Source: Alloscardovia sp963543015 (GTDB lineage: Bacteria; Actinomycetota; Actinomycetes; Actinomycetales; Bifidobacteriaceae). From it: a stretch of DNA of 64,000 nucleotides. Positions 62,916 to 64,000 of the stretch are shown piece after piece. A program made the position numbers and the translations under genes. The stretch is from positions 165,967-229,966 of the forward strand of contig CAUTYZ010000002.1 of assembly GCA_963543015.1 (NCBI GenBank), read 5' to 3'. Every line of letters begins with the position of its first letter. The first letter of the stretch is position 1. A model generated the notes under the pieces. The model ran no database searches, had not been told where the DNA came from, and saw only the letters and a program-made list of their open reading frames with translations.

Positions 62916-64000
62916 ATGACACAGAATGTGCATACACAGAAGACCAGCGACTCTGGTGTTTCTATCTGGCTCGATGATTTGAGCCGTACCCGCATTGAAT
63001 CCGGCTCTTTGCAGGATCTCATTGCACACAAGAACGTTGTAGGCGTTACCACCAATCCTTCTATCTTCCAGAAGGCTTTGAGCCAGGTAGGCCCATACGA
63101 TGCACAACTCAAGGAGCTCGGCAAGGTTGACGTAGAGACCGCAATTCGCGAGCTCACCACCACCGACGTTCGTAACGCAACCGATATCTTCCGCGAGATT
63201 GCAGAAGCTACCGATTTCGTTAACGGTCGCGTTTCCATCGAAGTTGACCCACGCCTCGCTCACGACACTGAGAACACCGAGAAGCAAGCAGTTGAACTTT
63301 GGGAAAAGGTAAACCGTCCAAACGCAATGATCAAGATTCCTGCGACCCTCGAAGGTTTGCCAGCAATCACCGCTACCCTTGCTAAGGGTATCTCTGTAAA
63401 CGTAACTTTGATCTTCTCCATCGAACGTTACGAGCAGGTAATTGACGCTTACATCGAAGGTATCAAGCAGGCACATGCAAACGGTCACGATCTCACCAAG
63501 ATCGCTTCCGTAGCTTCCTTCTTCGTATCCCGCGTTGATTCCGCTGTAGACAAGCTCCTCGAAGAGAACGGCTCTGAAGAAGCTAAGGCTCTCGAAGGTA
63601 AGGCTGCAGTAGCAAACGCACGCATCGCTTATGAACTCTTCGAAAACAAGTTCGCTAACGATCCAGCATGGGCTGAGCTCGAAGCTGCTGGTGCAAAGCG
63701 TCAGCGTCCATTGTGGGCTTCCACCGGTACCAAGAATCCTGCATACTCCCCATCTAAGTATGTCGATGAATTGGTTGCTGAAGACGTTGTTAACACCATG
63801 CCTGAGAAGACCCTCGATGCTCTCGCAGAGCAGGGCAACGGCGCACCTTCCATCAAGGGCACCTACGAAGAGTCTCATGCAGTTATGGACAAGCTTGCTG
63901 AGCTCGGCATCGATATCAAGCAGGTTACCGACAAGCTCGAGGCTGATGGTGTTGCAGCATTCATCAAGTCTTGGGATTCCGTAGTCGCTGATGTTCAGGC
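62916..64000 (+). CDS. tal: transaldolase, 3' end outside window
   Basis: 361 residues are visible without a stop; the family length is about 365-370, so only a few residues are missing. The Schiff-base lysine is Lys140 in AMIKIPATLEG, and SIWLDDLSR and VGVTTNPSIF mark the N-terminus. Transfers dihydroxyacetone units between sedoheptulose 7-phosphate and glyceraldehyde 3-phosphate. AAGGGGAAA precedes the ATG. It follows tkt by 248 bases with an inverted repeat between, so separate control is possible. Confidence 0.96.
   Translation, partial: MTQNVHTQKTSDSGVSIWLDDLSRTRIESGSLQDLIAHKNVVGVTTNPSIFQKALSQVGPYDAQLKELGKVDVETAIRELTTTDVRNATDIFREIAEATDFVNGRVSIEVDPRLAHDTENTEKQAVELWEKVNRPNAMIKIPATLEGLPAITATLAKGISVNVTLIFSIERYEQVIDAYIEGIKQAHANGHDLTKIASVASFFVSRVDSAVDKLLEENGSEEAKALEGKAAVANARIAYELFENKFANDPAWAELEAAGAKRQRPLWASTGTKNPAYSPSKYVDELVAEDVVNTMPEKTLDALAEQGNGAPSIKGTYEESHAVMDKLAELGIDIKQVTDKLEADGVAAFIKSWDSVVADVQ

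Overview
The window is chromosomal DNA from a moderate-GC actinomycete, most likely a member of the Bifidobacteriaceae of the Alloscardovia/Scardovia type. Genus and species cannot be fixed from this stretch alone. Actinobacterial markers are RbpA, a pgsA-DUF881-sbp-DUF881-garA-merR cluster, a PafB/PafC-type WYL regulator beside helY, a phosphatidylinositol-phosphate synthase beside thrS and a HIT protein, and a PerM/DUF6350 protein between sucCD and purH. Pointers to bifidobacteria are the single-chain Cmk-Der fusion, the adjacent transketolase and transaldolase genes (core of the bifid shunt), and gene orders that match mycobacterial ones with genes missing.

Layout, plus strand, 1-26 kb: 3' end of tig; a ClC-type chloride transporter; clpP1-clpP2-clpX; a nitroreductase; tRNA-Asn; a non-coding stretch with a perfect 30-bp inverted repeat; a degenerate M23 protein that ends inside a convergent orphan binding lipoprotein; guaB3; a small Rv3235-like protein; a long-chain acyl-CoA ligase; def; rpsB-tsf-pyrH-frr-cdsA-rlmN (translation and lipid head-group supply); lgt; rpe; and the pgsA/DUF881/sbp/DUF881/garA/merR cluster.

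Minus strand, 26-51 kb: a HAD phosphatase and rbpA; helY, a small membrane protein and the fused pafBC; cmk-der and an rluB-like gene; (aquaporin on plus); DUF3017, purH, perM-like, sucD, sucC; apt, yajC, ruvB, ruvA, ruvC, yebC; PI-phosphate synthase, HIT and thrS. A textbook CGAAC-N4-GTTCG LexA box lies directly before ruvAB.

From 50.7 to 52.1 kb is a gene-poor region with three copies of a 75-77-bp inverted-repeat element, then four tRNAs (Val, Val, Cys, Gly; minus strand). Next come a PAC2 protein, a malolactic locus (an intact malolactic-enzyme-type gene and an AEC-family permease broken by two one-base frameshifts), a fructosamine-kinase-like gene, an LtrA-like membrane protein, dnaJ, and finally tkt and tal; tal runs off the end.

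Most of the window is conserved housekeeping. The least explained parts are the two inverted-repeat loci (6.3-6.5 kb and 51.0-51.6 kb) and the decaying malate permease. I found no CRISPR array, insertion sequence, prophage or obvious defence system.
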